A stretch of DNA of 61,627 nt, from assembly GCA_029433265.1 (NCBI GenBank), contig JAQTHT010000007.1, forward strand, positions 1-61,627, written 5' to 3'. This DNA is from Leuconostocaceae bacterium ESL0958 (GTDB taxonomy: Bacteria > Bacillota > Bacilli > Lactobacillales > Lactobacillaceae). The position numbers and the translations under genes were made by a program. Of this stretch, positions 1 through 8,365 are shown piece by piece. The first letter of the stretch is position 1. The number at the start of each line of letters is the position of its first letter. Below the pieces are notes generated by a model. That model did no database searches, was not told the origin of the DNA, and was given only the letters and a program-made list of their open reading frames with translations.

Positions 1-77
1 CCAGAAAAATATTTGGTTGGCAATCATCCAACCAGGTTTATCAGGAAAAACTGTTGCACTTGAATTGACAATTCACC
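1..77. repeat. Terminal inverted repeat, left copy
   Basis: Bases 5-77 are the exact reverse complement of 61555-61627 at the other end of the window, and the match stops abruptly at 78. A 73-bp perfect inverted repeat at both ends suggests that the contig breaks inside two copies of one mobile element. The motif TTGAATTGACAATTCACC resembles IS30-type ends as I remember them, which is inference. An open frame runs through it to a stop at 130 but shows no recognisable domain. Confidence 0.6.
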
Positions 78-130
78 GTAAAAAACTTGTTATTTACGCA
101 ACAGTTCGGTATAGTAATCAAAAGGAATAA
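2..130 (+). CDS. 3' end of an unidentified open frame
   Basis: A frame open at the left edge ends with TAA at 128-130 and gives 42 residues, including AIIQPGLSGKTVALELTIH. The first 25 or so codons lie inside the terminal repeat, so the frame is a chimera of repeat and unique DNA. It may be the tail of a mobile-element gene or a chance frame. I do not recognise it. Confidence 0.2.
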   Translation, partial: QKNIWLAIIQPGLSGKTVALELTIHRKKLVIYATVRYSNQKE

Positions 131-200
131 CTCAAGTGGCAACACCTGAGAAATAAATGACGTCTGTGAGCGTCAATTTTGAAAGGATGTTTTTTTAACG

Positions 201-1466
201 ATGACAGAAGTAACTACTGCCTTGCCCGAAGAAAAGCCGCTGAAGCACAAGGACTTCAGCCGCAATCAGAAGTGGACCCTGTGGTCAACGACCGCAGGCT
301 TCGCGCTGGAACACATGGATGCGCTCTTTATTTCCTTTGCGCTTTCGTCCATCATCTCCTCCCTGCACTTAACGAACTTTGCCGGTGGCATGATTGCCAC
401 GGTTTCCGCCTTTGGCACCCTCTTTGGGGGCATCATCTTTGGGATGTTGGCGGACCGAATCGGCCGCGTGCGGGTCTTTACCATGACCCTCTTCTTCGTT
501 GCCTTTGCAACGGGCGCGCTCTACTTTGCCCATAATATTTGGCTGATCTACATCTTGCGCTTCTTAGCGGGGGTTGGCACTGGGGCCGAGTATGGCGCTG
601 GGGTAACCCTGATTGCGGAAAACTTTCGGGGCTATAAGATTGGCCGTTTGACTTCACTGGCGCACATTGGTGGGCAAGTGGGGGCCATTCTGGCCGCCAT
701 TGCTTCTGCCGTGATTATCCCACTCTGGGGTTGGAATGCACTCTTCTTAGTGGGCCTGATTCCAGTCAGCCTGGCTTTCTTTGTTCGCTTACACGTCAAG
801 GAAAGCGCTGAGTTCGAAGCCGTTCAACAGGCACGGAAGGAAAATAAGGAAAAGGCAACGAACAAAGTGCCCGTCTTAGCCGTCTTCCAAACGCCAGCCA
901 TGGCCTTGCAAACACTGGGCTTGATTCTGATGATGATGGTCCAGACCGGTGGGTATTACGGACTCATGAACTGGCTCCCTAAGATTATGCAAAAGCAACT
1001 GGGCTTGTCCATTTCCAAGTCTTCCCTGTGGATGATTGTGACCATCGTCGGGATGTCCCTTGGAATGTACTGCTTCGGCTGGGTGATGGACCGTTTGGGC
1101 GCTCGGGCCGCTTTTGGTTCCTTTCTCCTGGTTGCTGCCTGCTCAGTGTATGCACTCTTATTTGCTAAGAATGCTTGGTCACTGCTCTTGATTATGATGT
1201 TGGTTGGTTTCTTTTCCAACGGGATGTACGGTGGCTACGGGGTGGTCGTATCCCGCCTCTATGCGGCTGAATACCGAGTGACGGCTAATTCGGTGGTTTC
1301 TTCGGTCGGGAAGTTTCTCGGTGGTTTCTTCCCACCGGTAATTGGCCTCTTGATGGACCAATATTCATTGGCCGTGGTCATGATGTTCTTCTCCGCCATC
1401 TACATTTTCTCCTTCATCATTATGATGCTGATTCCTGCTTTGGGTCGCAAAGATATTCAATATTAA
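201..1466 (+). CDS. MFS transporter, organic acid/sugar symporter type
   Basis: This 421-residue major facilitator protein has about 12 hydrophobic segments and the loop 2-3 signature GMLADRIGRVRVF near residues 94-106. The RFLAGVGTGAEYGAG segment in helix 4 resembles the metabolite:H+ and aromatic acid/sialic acid symporter branch. The substrate cannot be read from sequence. ATG 201 is the first sensible start; an AAAGGA lies at 182-187, a rather long spacing. It stands alone and is followed by a terminator. Confidence 0.8.
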   Translation: MTEVTTALPEEKPLKHKDFSRNQKWTLWSTTAGFALEHMDALFISFALSSIISSLHLTNFAGGMIATVSAFGTLFGGIIFGMLADRIGRVRVFTMTLFFVAFATGALYFAHNIWLIYILRFLAGVGTGAEYGAGVTLIAENFRGYKIGRLTSLAHIGGQVGAILAAIASAVIIPLWGWNALFLVGLIPVSLAFFVRLHVKESAEFEAVQQARKENKEKATNKVPVLAVFQTPAMALQTLGLILMMMVQTGGYYGLMNWLPKIMQKQLGLSISKSSLWMIVTIVGMSLGMYCFGWVMDRLGARAAFGSFLLVAACSVYALLFAKNAWSLLLIMMLVGFFSNGMYGGYGVVVSRLYAAEYRVTANSVVSSVGKFLGGFFPPVIGLLMDQYSLAVVMMFFSAIYIFSFIIMMLIPALGRKDIQY

Positions 1467-1481
1467 GTTCGTGATGATTAG

Positions 1482-1507
1482 GCAAGCTGCAGGGCTTGCT
1501 TTTTTTG
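1482..1507 (+). terminator. Terminator after the MFS gene
   Basis: GCAAGC (1482-1487) pairs with GCTTGC (1494-1499) and is followed by eight T residues. Confidence 0.75.
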
Positions 1508-1620
1508 ATGGCAGTTTTTCCGGGGCGTTCGAATTAAACTTGTAATATGCCGTTTTTAATTGTCGTTCAAATTAATTATAGAATCTGCCTGATGAAAAAA
1601 TAATTTTTTTAGTTTTTTTA

Positions 1621-1649
1621 TTGACAGTGAGCCACTGCCATGGCATAAT
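1621..1649 (+). promoter_or_regulatory. Promoter of the tRNA pair
   Basis: A perfect -35 TTGACA (1621-1626) and -10 CATAAT (1644-1649) are separated by 17 bp, about 30 bp before the first tRNA. Confidence 0.75.
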
Positions 1650-1678
1650 TAAATAGTTGTTTTAAAGCAATCCATTAT

Positions 1679-1751
1679 TCCGACTTAGCTCAGTTGGTAG
1701 AGCGCACGACTGTTAATCGTGTTGTCGCCGGTTCGAGCCCGGCAGTCGGAG
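1679..1751 (+). tRNA. tRNA-Asn (GTT)
   Basis: A 73-nt cloverleaf: acceptor TCCGACT pairs with AGTCGGA, the D arm is GCTC-AGTTGGTA-GAGC, anticodon stem CACGA/TCGTG encloses CTGTTAA with anticodon GTT, and the T arm contains GCCGG-TTCGAGC-CCGGC. The discriminator is G and no CCA is encoded. Confidence 0.95.
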
Positions 1752-1754
1752 TTT

Positions 1755-1827
1755 GCCGATGTAGCTCAGTTGGTAGAGCACGGGTATCGTAAACCTGGGG
1801 TCGAAGGTTCGAATCCTTTCGTCGGCA
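1755..1827 (+). tRNA. tRNA-Thr (CGT)
   Basis: It lies 3 nt after tRNA-Asn. Acceptor GCCGATG pairs with CGTCGGC, the D arm is GCTC...GAGC, the anticodon loop ATCGTAA gives anticodon CGT, and the T loop is TTCGAAT. It reads ACG threonine codons. No CCA is encoded. Confidence 0.92.
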
Positions 1828-1852
1828 TCTATGCTAGTTTATAGCAAATACC

Positions 1853-1897
1853 AAAGCGCTTCATAGCAGCCTTAACGGTTGATATGAAGCGCTTTTT
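1853..1897 (+). terminator. Terminator of the tRNA operon
   Basis: AAAGCGCTTCATA (1853-1865) pairs with TATGAAGCGCTTT, ending in a T run at 1897. Confidence 0.85.
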
Positions 1898-2291
1898 ATT
1901 TGTTTATATGTGATATTTTCTAGCTGCTTCAATGTTTTCTGTAAACTTTTAGACGCGATTTAGACCTTTTAACTATTGAATCCTCTAGTGGCCAATTTTT
2001 CTGCACGTTCATGTTGAGCAGATAGTACTGGGTGAACATCTAGCGTTTCATATTAGGTATATAAGTGTAGACAAAAAGAGGGGGTTCTGCAGCCTCAACC
2101 TCGATACAGCGGGTCAATCTATATGGGGTCCGAAGACCGATTCGATTAGTACTTGTGCTGAGATAATAGCATGTGTGGCATCATAAAAAATAGAAATGTA
2201 TACCTGCCTACCAATGATTACCTCTATCAGCTTTGAGGAGTGTTTGGTGTATGATATAATCTAAACAAGTTATTAATTGGGAGGATAGTTG
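1898..2291. other. Intergenic region with one promoter
   Basis: No gene is supported here. The only clear element is a promoter-like pair, TTGAGG (2233-2238) and TATAAT (2255-2260) with a 16-bp spacer, suited to the small gene at 2292. Confidence 0.5.
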
Positions 2292-2462
2292 ATGAAAAAA
2301 GTACAATTACCGCTAGCTGTTGGGCTGCTTAGCGGCTTGCTCACCCAGATCCTCATCCCTTCAAGCTGGCATTTTTGGACTGCTATGCTATTTTCTGCAT
2401 TGATTGGCCTGGTCCTGGGTGTTGGGGCAGTCTTTTTCGAGAAAGCATATCGCAAGCAATGA
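2292..2462 (+). CDS. Small two-helix membrane protein
   Basis: This 56-residue protein starts at ATG 2292 behind GGGAGGATAG. It begins MKKVQLPLAVGLLSGLLTQ and has two hydrophobic stretches (about residues 6-22 and 29-48) and a basic C-terminus ending in KAYRKQ. A promoter lies at 2233-2260 and a strong terminator directly follows, so it looks like a real monocistronic gene. Family and function are unknown. Confidence 0.6.
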   Translation: MKKVQLPLAVGLLSGLLTQILIPSSWHFWTAMLFSALIGLVLGVGAVFFEKAYRKQ

Positions 2463-2483
2463 GCACTGATGCTGAGCAATCAA

Positions 2484-2511
2484 AAACGAGCAAAGTCTTC
2501 TTTGCTCGTTT
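2484..2511. terminator. Bidirectional terminator
   Basis: AAACGAGCAAAG (2484-2495) pairs with CTTTGCTCGTTT (2500-2511), with T runs on both strands. It serves the small membrane gene on the plus strand and the aromatic operon on the minus strand. Confidence 0.85.
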
Positions 2512-2519
2512 TTTTATGG

Positions 2520-3071
2520 TTACTGTTGGGCTTGAATTTGATAGAGGCACCAAACCATTTCGGGCTGGTAGCGGTCGATAATTTGATAGTCTGCCCCGTC
2601 TTGAAAACTGGCTTCGCTGAAGATGCCATATTGGAATTGGCCGCTGGCAAAGGCTGCTGCTACCAGTGGTTTGCTGGAGTAGTACTGGGCTGTAATTGCT
2701 TGACCTCTTTCTGCCGCCAACTTTTCTCGCAGGGCGTCGGTGGCGGCATGGAGCACCATCCGCTGGTTTTGAACGGCCGTGTTTTCGACTAAGAGGAGGG
2801 GGAGCAGGGGCTGGGCAAAGGTGTGCACAATTTTTAGCACCTTACTGTAGCGGTAGTTATTGTTGGTCCAAGAAGTCCCGCTGGCATCCTGATAGGCGAC
2901 TGGTACGAGGAAGTAGTCCCCCGGCCACTGTGCTAAGTTTTGGTAAATTGCTTCAAAAGAGTCATGGCAGCGAATGGTTGCGCCCTGATAGTGGGGATCT
3001 GCCGCTGTCAGTCTGCAGGCGGCATGGTAGGAATCGGTGCTATTGGGTCCGAGGGTGTGAATGGTTGGCAT
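2520..3071 (-). CDS. Short prephenate dehydratase/BacA-like protein
   Basis: This 183-residue protein starts at ATG 3071, six bases after AAAGGAG; a TTG six bases further upstream would abut the Shine-Dalgarno. The start IHTLGPNSTDSYHAA and the HDSFEAIYQNL and DYFLVPVAY segments follow the prephenate dehydratase/BacA fold (LGP..., HDTFE, VPHAY in BacA as I recall it). There is no ACT domain and no clear TRF motif. It is the last gene of the operon, so it most likely acts on prephenate, either as a dehydratase for phenylalanine or as a BacA-like decarboxylase. The reaction is not settled by sequence. Confidence 0.65.
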   Translation of the reverse strand: MPTIHTLGPNSTDSYHAACRLTAADPHYQGATIRCHDSFEAIYQNLAQWPGDYFLVPVAYQDASGTSWTNNNYRYSKVLKIVHTFAQPLLPLLLVENTAVQNQRMVLHAATDALREKLAAERGQAITAQYYSSKPLVAAAFASGQFQYGIFSEASFQDGADYQIIDRYQPEMVWCLYQIQAQQ

Positions 3072-3082
3072 CGGCAACTCCT

Positions 3083-3592
3083 TTAAGAATTGGCTAAGTT
3101 AGTTAAAATGCAATCTGCAATGGCGGCGGGATGCTGTCCGTCCACCAGAATATGTTGATCAGCCAGTGCTTCATAACTGGATTGGCGGGCTGCTTTTAAA
3201 TCAAGTAGTCCGGCTAGGCCTAGTTCCTGAAAAAGGGGCCGACTGGCCACACCGTCGGCTAATAGCCTGGCTTCGATGGTGGCATCGCTGGCGTCCAGAA
3301 AAATTACAGCCCCCGGCTGCGCACGCAGTAGCGCTTGGTTGCCCGCATAGAGCGGGGTTCCACCGCCCGTTGAGAGAATGTCCGCCTGCTGTAAGGCCTC
3401 CGACAGTGCTGCCTGCTCTAACTGACGAAAAGCTGCCTCGCCGTAACGGTTAAAGTAGTCAGGAATGGACATAGCAGCTTTAGCTGCTACGAATTCGTCT
3501 AAATCCACGTAGTCCTGTTTGAGCGCTTGGCCTAAGGCTTGGCCAACGGTACTTTTACCGGCACCCATAAAACCAATTAAAATCAGGGTCAT
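3083..3592 (-). CDS. aroK: Shikimate kinase
   Basis: This 169-residue P-loop kinase phosphorylates shikimate at the 3-hydroxyl in the cytosol. MTLILIGFMGAGKSTVGQAL carries the Walker A motif, followed by VDLDEF, RQLEQAAL and LSTGGGTPLY typical of the family. The start ATG 3592 overlaps the tyrA stop (ATGA), which marks coupled translation; the longer open frame upstream lies inside tyrA. Length is normal for AroK. Confidence 0.93.
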   Translation of the reverse strand: MTLILIGFMGAGKSTVGQALGQALKQDYVDLDEFVAAKAAMSIPDYFNRYGEAAFRQLEQAALSEALQQADILSTGGGTPLYAGNQALLRAQPGAVIFLDASDATIEARLLADGVASRPLFQELGLAGLLDLKAARQSSYEALADQHILVDGQHPAAIADCILTNLANS

Positions 3593-4446
3593 GTGCGTTC
3601 CTCCAGACTGAGTCGACCTGCCTGTGCTGCTTGTAGGAAGGCTCGAATTTGTTGCGCTTCGCCGTCCGCGACGGCCTGTGCTAAGTCGGTTAATCGTTGC
3701 TGAAAGGCCGTCAACTGGTCCAGTAGGGTGTCTTTTTCGGTCATGAAAATGGCGGTCCACATGGTGGGGTCGGCCTTGGCCACTCGGGTGGTATCCAGTA
3801 GGCCGCCGGAAGGCAGCCCGGGATCGATTTGCCAGGCTGCTAGTTCGGGCAGAATGGTGTTAATCAGGGCAAAGGCAAGGAAGTGGGGCAGGTGGGAAGT
3901 TGCAGCCACCAGTTGATCGTGCTGCGCTGCCGTTAGCGCTTGGAAGCGAAACTGGCCGGCCGCTAATAGCTGTTGAAAAGCGGCCAATTGATCGTGGCTA
4001 GCAGACCCATTGATCAGGAAGTAGGAGTGCTGCATTAGGAAGGCCGGGTTGGCATTGCGACTGCCGCTCAAATGGGAACCGGCCATGGGATGACCGCCGA
4101 TAAAGGCAATGCCCCGCGCCATGAGCGGACCCGCAGCCTGTAAAATGGCTTCTTTATTCGAACCAACATCGGTGACCACCACTTTTTCCTTGAGCGGCAT
4201 GGTGGCTAATTGGGCTAGGTTTTCGATAATGACCTGAACGGGCCCGGCTAAGAGAATCCAGTCGGCAGCAGGGGCGCCTTTTTCAAAGGAAACGGCTTGA
4301 TCAATCGTGCCCTGTGCCAGCATCGCTGTCAGGTTTTCCCTTTGCTGATCGGCGGCCCAAATGGTCAGGTCGGGCTGTCCTTTTTTCATGAGTTGCGCTA
4401 GCGTTGCGCCGATTAGGCCGAGCCCGTTGATGAAGACAGTGGTCAT
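3589..4446 (-). CDS. tyrA: Prephenate dehydrogenase
   Basis: This 285-residue NAD(P)-dependent enzyme converts prephenate to 4-hydroxyphenylpyruvate, the tyrosine branch. The N-terminal Rossmann motif is INGLGLIGATLAQ; the family signatures TDVGSNK (about 93-99) and GGHPMAGS (about 117-124) are intact. There is no ACT domain, so it probably lacks built-in tyrosine control. RBS GGAGG precedes ATG 4446. It begins 5 bp after aroA. Confidence 0.93.
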   Translation of the reverse strand: MTTVFINGLGLIGATLAQLMKKGQPDLTIWAADQQRENLTAMLAQGTIDQAVSFEKGAPAADWILLAGPVQVIIENLAQLATMPLKEKVVVTDVGSNKEAILQAAGPLMARGIAFIGGHPMAGSHLSGSRNANPAFLMQHSYFLINGSASHDQLAAFQQLLAAGQFRFQALTAAQHDQLVAATSHLPHFLAFALINTILPELAAWQIDPGLPSGGLLDTTRVAKADPTMWTAIFMTEKDTLLDQLTAFQQRLTDLAQAVADGEAQQIRAFLQAAQAGRLSLEERT

Positions 4447-4450
4447 TGCT

Positions 4451-5731
4451 TTACCTCCTGCTTACTTTTGCTAAGTCATCTGCAAAACTGGGATAAGAAA
4501 TATTGATGCAGTCGAAGTCTTGGATGGTGACGGGTGCTGCTAGGACTAGGCTCGCGATGCGTAATGTCATGGCGATCCGGTGGTCCTGGTAGGAATTGAG
4601 CGGCTGAGTTGGTTGGGTAAAGGGCCGACCGCCATCAATAACGAGGCCATCGGCTTTTTCCTGCAACTCAATGCCCAGTTTGTTAAATTCGGTGGAAATG
4701 GCATGCAGCCGGTCAGATTCTTTCAAACGTAATTCTTCAGCACCAGAGATGGTGGATCTGCCTGGGGCAGCTGCCGCGAGCAGGGCTAAAATGGGAATTT
4801 CGTCAACCAGACTGGGGATTTCTGCCGCTTCAATCGCAAAGGGGCGGAGTTGGCTAGTACGGATGGTGATATCGGCAGCTGGTTCGGCAGCTTGGCTAAC
4901 GTTGGTTAGGGTCATATCAGCACCCGCCCGTTCCAAGACGCGGAGCAGGCCAGTTCGACTGGGATTTAAGCCAACATTGTGGACGGTAATCTGAGAGTTA
5001 GGCACGATGGCGGCGGCCACCAACCAAAAGGCGGCGGAAGAAATATCACCGGGGACCGTTAGATTTTGCCCCTGGAGGGACTGCCCAGGATGAATCGTTA
5101 TTTGTTGGTCTGCCACGTCAATGCTAGCGGGGCTAAAGGCGGCGAGCATGCGTTCGCTGTGATCCCGGCTCGGCGTTTTTTCGCGGATGGTCGTCTGGCC
5201 GCTAGCAGTTAGGGCCGCCAAAATCAGGGCGGATTTCACCTGAGCGGAAGCCACGGGTAATTCGTATGCAAAGCCATGTAAGGGCCGGCCGTGAATCGTC
5301 AGGGGCAGCTGACCGGCCCGACTTTCGATGTCAGCGCCCATGGTCGTTAGCGGATCGATGACCCGACCCATGGGCCTTTTTGACAGCGAGGCATCCCCGC
5401 TGATTTGACTGACAAAGGACTGACCGGAGAGTAGTCCCGTTAAAAGGCGGGTCGTCGTGCCAGAGTTGCCAAAGTCCAAGGGCTGTTTTGGTGCTTGCAG
5501 CCCCAGCAGGCCAACCCCCGTCACGGTAACGGTTTGGCCGGCTTTGCGAATGGGGACCCCCATGGCTTGAAAGGCGGCTATGGTACTGTTGCAGTCCGCT
5601 GAATCAAGAAAGTTATGAATGGTTGTTGGGCCTGTGGCTAAGGACCCGAAAATAATGGCCCGGTGGGAGATACTTTTATCGCCGGGGACGGTCAGGCTGC
5701 CTTGTAGGCCGGGTTGCGCTGGAATGGTCAT
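4451..5731 (-). CDS. aroA: EPSP synthase (3-phosphoshikimate 1-carboxyvinyltransferase)
   Basis: A 426-residue enzyme that transfers enolpyruvyl from PEP to shikimate-3-phosphate. It has the signatures GDKSISHRA (about 17-25), GNSGTTTRLL (about 87-96), KESDRLHA and DHRIAMT near the C-terminus. The gene starts at ATG 5731 behind AAGGAGAG and lies 9 bp after aroC, in the same operon. Confidence 0.95.
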   Translation of the reverse strand: MTIPAQPGLQGSLTVPGDKSISHRAIIFGSLATGPTTIHNFLDSADCNSTIAAFQAMGVPIRKAGQTVTVTGVGLLGLQAPKQPLDFGNSGTTTRLLTGLLSGQSFVSQISGDASLSKRPMGRVIDPLTTMGADIESRAGQLPLTIHGRPLHGFAYELPVASAQVKSALILAALTASGQTTIREKTPSRDHSERMLAAFSPASIDVADQQITIHPGQSLQGQNLTVPGDISSAAFWLVAAAIVPNSQITVHNVGLNPSRTGLLRVLERAGADMTLTNVSQAAEPAADITIRTSQLRPFAIEAAEIPSLVDEIPILALLAAAAPGRSTISGAEELRLKESDRLHAISTEFNKLGIELQEKADGLVIDGGRPFTQPTQPLNSYQDHRIAMTLRIASLVLAAPVTIQDFDCINISYPSFADDLAKVSRR

Positions 5732-5740
5732 GCTCTCTCC

Positions 5741-6910
5741 TTAGTACTGACTTAATTCTTGGCGGTAGGCCGCCAGTTGTGCTTGCAGTCGGGTCATGTT
5801 CGAGCCGTCAAAGGTATCGGTAATGGCTTTGGCGAGCTCAATGGCCACGACGGACTCAATGACAATTGAAGCGGGTACAATGGCCGTCGTGTCGGAGCGC
5901 TCGACTGTTGCCTGCTTGACTTCCTTGCTGTTGATGTCGGCTGATTGCAAAGGCTTGTACAAAGTCGGGATGGGCTTCATCGCAGCCTTGACAATGACTG
6001 GCATGCCGGAGGTCATCCCCCCTTCAAAGCCGCCCAGGTGGTCAGAGTTGCGGGAGAAGCCCTGGCCAGCGGTCCAATCAATTTCATCCATGACTTCAGA
6101 ACCAGGATGAGCGGCGTTTTCAAAACCGTCACCGATTTCTACACCCTTCATGGCGTTAACGCCCATCACGGCGGCTGCGATTTTGGCGTCTAATTTTGTA
6201 TCCCAGGAAACATAGGAACCCAGTCCAGCGGGTACATTGTTGGCCACAACCCGGATAATCCCGCCCAACGTGTCGCCCTGCTTCTTGGTTTGGTCAATTA
6301 ATTCATGAATGGGGGTTACTTGCGCCGCTTCCGTAATGCGCAGGTCGTTGGTCTGGATTTTTGCTTGGATTTGGGCGACGTCTGTCAGTTGCTCCGGGTC
6401 GGCTCCTTGTCCGCCAATTGCCGCTACATAACCGATTATCTGAATATCAAGGGCTGCTAGCACTTGCTTGCAAATATTGCCGATGGCCACCCGCATGGCG
6501 GTTTCCCGGGCGGAGGACCGTTCGAGGACATTGCGTAAATCGCGGTGACCGTACTTCATCCCACCCACTAAGTCAGCATGGCCTGGTCGTGGTCGGGAAA
6601 CCGCGCGCAGGGTGTTTTCTGCGTTTGCAGCTGCTGTCGGGTGCATGATTTTGGACCACTGGGCGTGGTCCCGGTTGCGGATGGTTAGAGCGATGGGAGA
6701 GCCGAGGGTTTGCCCGTGGCGGACACCCCCGGTAATGACGACTTCATCGTGTTCAATTTTCTGCCGATTGCCCCGGCCATAACCGCCTTGGCGGTCGGCT
6801 AGGGCCTGGTTAATTTGGTCAATGTCCAAGCTGAGGCCAGCAGGGACGCCGGTTAAAATGCCAGATAGTTCGGGACCGTGGGATTCGCCAGCAGTGAGGT
6901 AAGTTAACAT
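5741..6910 (-). CDS. aroC: Chorismate synthase
   Basis: A 389-residue enzyme that removes phosphate from EPSP to form chorismate with reduced flavin. Signatures are AGESHGPEL at the N-terminus, RPRPGHADL and GHRDLRNVLERSSARETA in the middle, and ERSDTTAIVPA near the C-terminus. Full length for the family. ATG 6910 follows AAAGCGAG. Its product feeds the chorismate mutase domain encoded immediately upstream. Confidence 0.96.
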   Translation of the reverse strand: MLTYLTAGESHGPELSGILTGVPAGLSLDIDQINQALADRQGGYGRGNRQKIEHDEVVITGGVRHGQTLGSPIALTIRNRDHAQWSKIMHPTAAANAENTLRAVSRPRPGHADLVGGMKYGHRDLRNVLERSSARETAMRVAIGNICKQVLAALDIQIIGYVAAIGGQGADPEQLTDVAQIQAKIQTNDLRITEAAQVTPIHELIDQTKKQGDTLGGIIRVVANNVPAGLGSYVSWDTKLDAKIAAAVMGVNAMKGVEIGDGFENAAHPGSEVMDEIDWTAGQGFSRNSDHLGGFEGGMTSGMPVIVKAAMKPIPTLYKPLQSADINSKEVKQATVERSDTTAIVPASIVIESVVAIELAKAITDTFDGSNMTRLQAQLAAYRQELSQY

Positions 6911-6931
6911 AGGAAACTCGCTTTCTTGTGC

Positions 6932-8362
6932 TTATTTTAAAGAGGATTGATATTTTTTAGATTGATCCATGATGCTTTGGAGGACCGCTTGGTGATAGGG
7001 AATGAGGGCCGGATCGTTAGTGTTTTTCGCCACCGCCTGCAAGACGACTGCTTCTCTTTTTAAATCTTCGACCGGCACGCCTTCGACTTGTTTAAACTGA
7101 TGGACCCGACTGACGGCTGCGGTCCGTTCATCTAAGAGTTGAATGAGCCGGCGGTCAAGCTGGCTGATATGGCGGCGCGCATCTGCTAAAGACTGTTCCT
7201 CCTTTGGGACGAGGCAGGTCACGATGCAGGCGATGACAAGGCCTAAAGCAGCGATTAGGACATCGAAGGCCAGCATGTTCTGCTGCCCTTCTTTGACCAA
7301 CCAGCCCGTAATCAGGGGCACCGAGAAGGAGGCTAAGGAACCGAAGGAAAAGAAGAGCCCCGTCAGCAGGCCTTTGTGTTGTTGGAAAAGGCTCAGCAGG
7401 GTGGTCAAGGCCATTTGCATTAAACCGCCAGCGGCAGCAGCGCCGAAGCAGAAGGCGGCCCCCATGGCTACGGGTAGGACATGAACCCAAGTCAGCGTGG
7501 CCAAAGATAAGAGGGAGATGAGGTTCATGCCGAAGAAGAGTTCTTTTTTAATGGATAGACGCCGAAGGAACAAGACGACTGCCAACGCGCCCGTGATGGA
7601 ACCAAGACTGTAAGCGGATAGGAGGAGGTGGGCGTTCGTGCTAGAGAAGCCGATGCTTTTGGCAAAAATGGAAATCCACTGGGTAAACCAAATCATCACG
7701 GCCATCGCAGTGTAGCCGTAGACGAGCAGGGCAGCCGTTACCACCATCTTTTTTGGTCGACTAATGGGGATGGTGGGGCCCAGTTTTGCTTTGGCCACTT
7801 GCCCTTCCTGACCAGTAATCTTGAGACTGGCTATGTTTAGGAGATTGACTAGCAGTAAGGCAGCCGGCAAATAGAAGGAAAGGCCGAACCAAAGTTGCTG
7901 CTGGTTGAGGGCAATGATCAAAAGCGGCAAGATGAATTCGCCGATGGAGATGAAGGCCTTGAGTAAGACGGCATTGGCATCCTGTTGGCCCTGACTTTCC
8001 GCTAGCAGTGGGTAGGTCCCGGCATCGAGGGCTGAATTGGCGACACCGGCTAGGACCGAAAGCCCGTAGGCCAGTCCCAGGGAATGGTTGAGCGGGCTGA
8101 GGGCAAAGAAAAGGCCATAGGTGACCATGCCGAAGAGCAGGACGGTTTTGCGGCCGACTGTGTCGGAGAGCGTACCCATGAGGAGGTAGGCTAGCAGCCG
8201 ACCAATTCCGATGCCGGAGAGCATATAGGAGGCGGTGGCCAGCGAGGTGGACCAGTTATGGGCCAAGGGCAGTAGATTTTGCGTCAAAATAATCATGCCA
8301 AAGCCATGGACCAGGTAGTTGGTAAAGAGGCCCGCTTTCAAACGTTGATGCTGTGTTGACAT
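6932..8362 (-). CDS. MFS transporter fused to AroQ-type chorismate mutase
   Basis: This 476-residue fusion has about 390 N-terminal residues of a 12-helix MFS carrier (loop motif GTLSDTVGRKTVL near residue 63) and about 86 C-terminal residues of AroQ chorismate mutase. The mutase part carries the expected active-site pattern: R in ARRHISQLD, R in LLDERTAAV, K in HQFK, D/R/E in VEDLKRE and Q in the last helix. Chorismate mutase makes prephenate from chorismate, the missing step between aroC and tyrA in this operon. The start ATG 8362 has AAGGAG 8 bp upstream. The transported substrate is unknown; an aromatic or shikimate-type compound is inferred from context. Confidence 0.9.
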   Translation of the reverse strand: MSTQHQRLKAGLFTNYLVHGFGMIILTQNLLPLAHNWSTSLATASYMLSGIGIGRLLAYLLMGTLSDTVGRKTVLLFGMVTYGLFFALSPLNHSLGLAYGLSVLAGVANSALDAGTYPLLAESQGQQDANAVLLKAFISIGEFILPLLIIALNQQQLWFGLSFYLPAALLLVNLLNIASLKITGQEGQVAKAKLGPTIPISRPKKMVVTAALLVYGYTAMAVMIWFTQWISIFAKSIGFSSTNAHLLLSAYSLGSITGALAVVLFLRRLSIKKELFFGMNLISLLSLATLTWVHVLPVAMGAAFCFGAAAAGGLMQMALTTLLSLFQQHKGLLTGLFFSFGSLASFSVPLITGWLVKEGQQNMLAFDVLIAALGLVIACIVTCLVPKEEQSLADARRHISQLDRRLIQLLDERTAAVSRVHQFKQVEGVPVEDLKREAVVLQAVAKNTNDPALIPYHQAVLQSIMDQSKKYQSSLK

Positions 8363-8365
8363 TGA

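Noticed and set aside
2-130. A complete gene at the left end
   Set aside because: No start codon with RBS is seen, and most of the frame is the terminal repeat.
3083-3760. 225-residue version of shikimate kinase
   Set aside because: The first 56 residues are out-of-frame tyrA sequence. MTLILIGFMGAGKS at 3592 is the family start and overlaps the tyrA stop.
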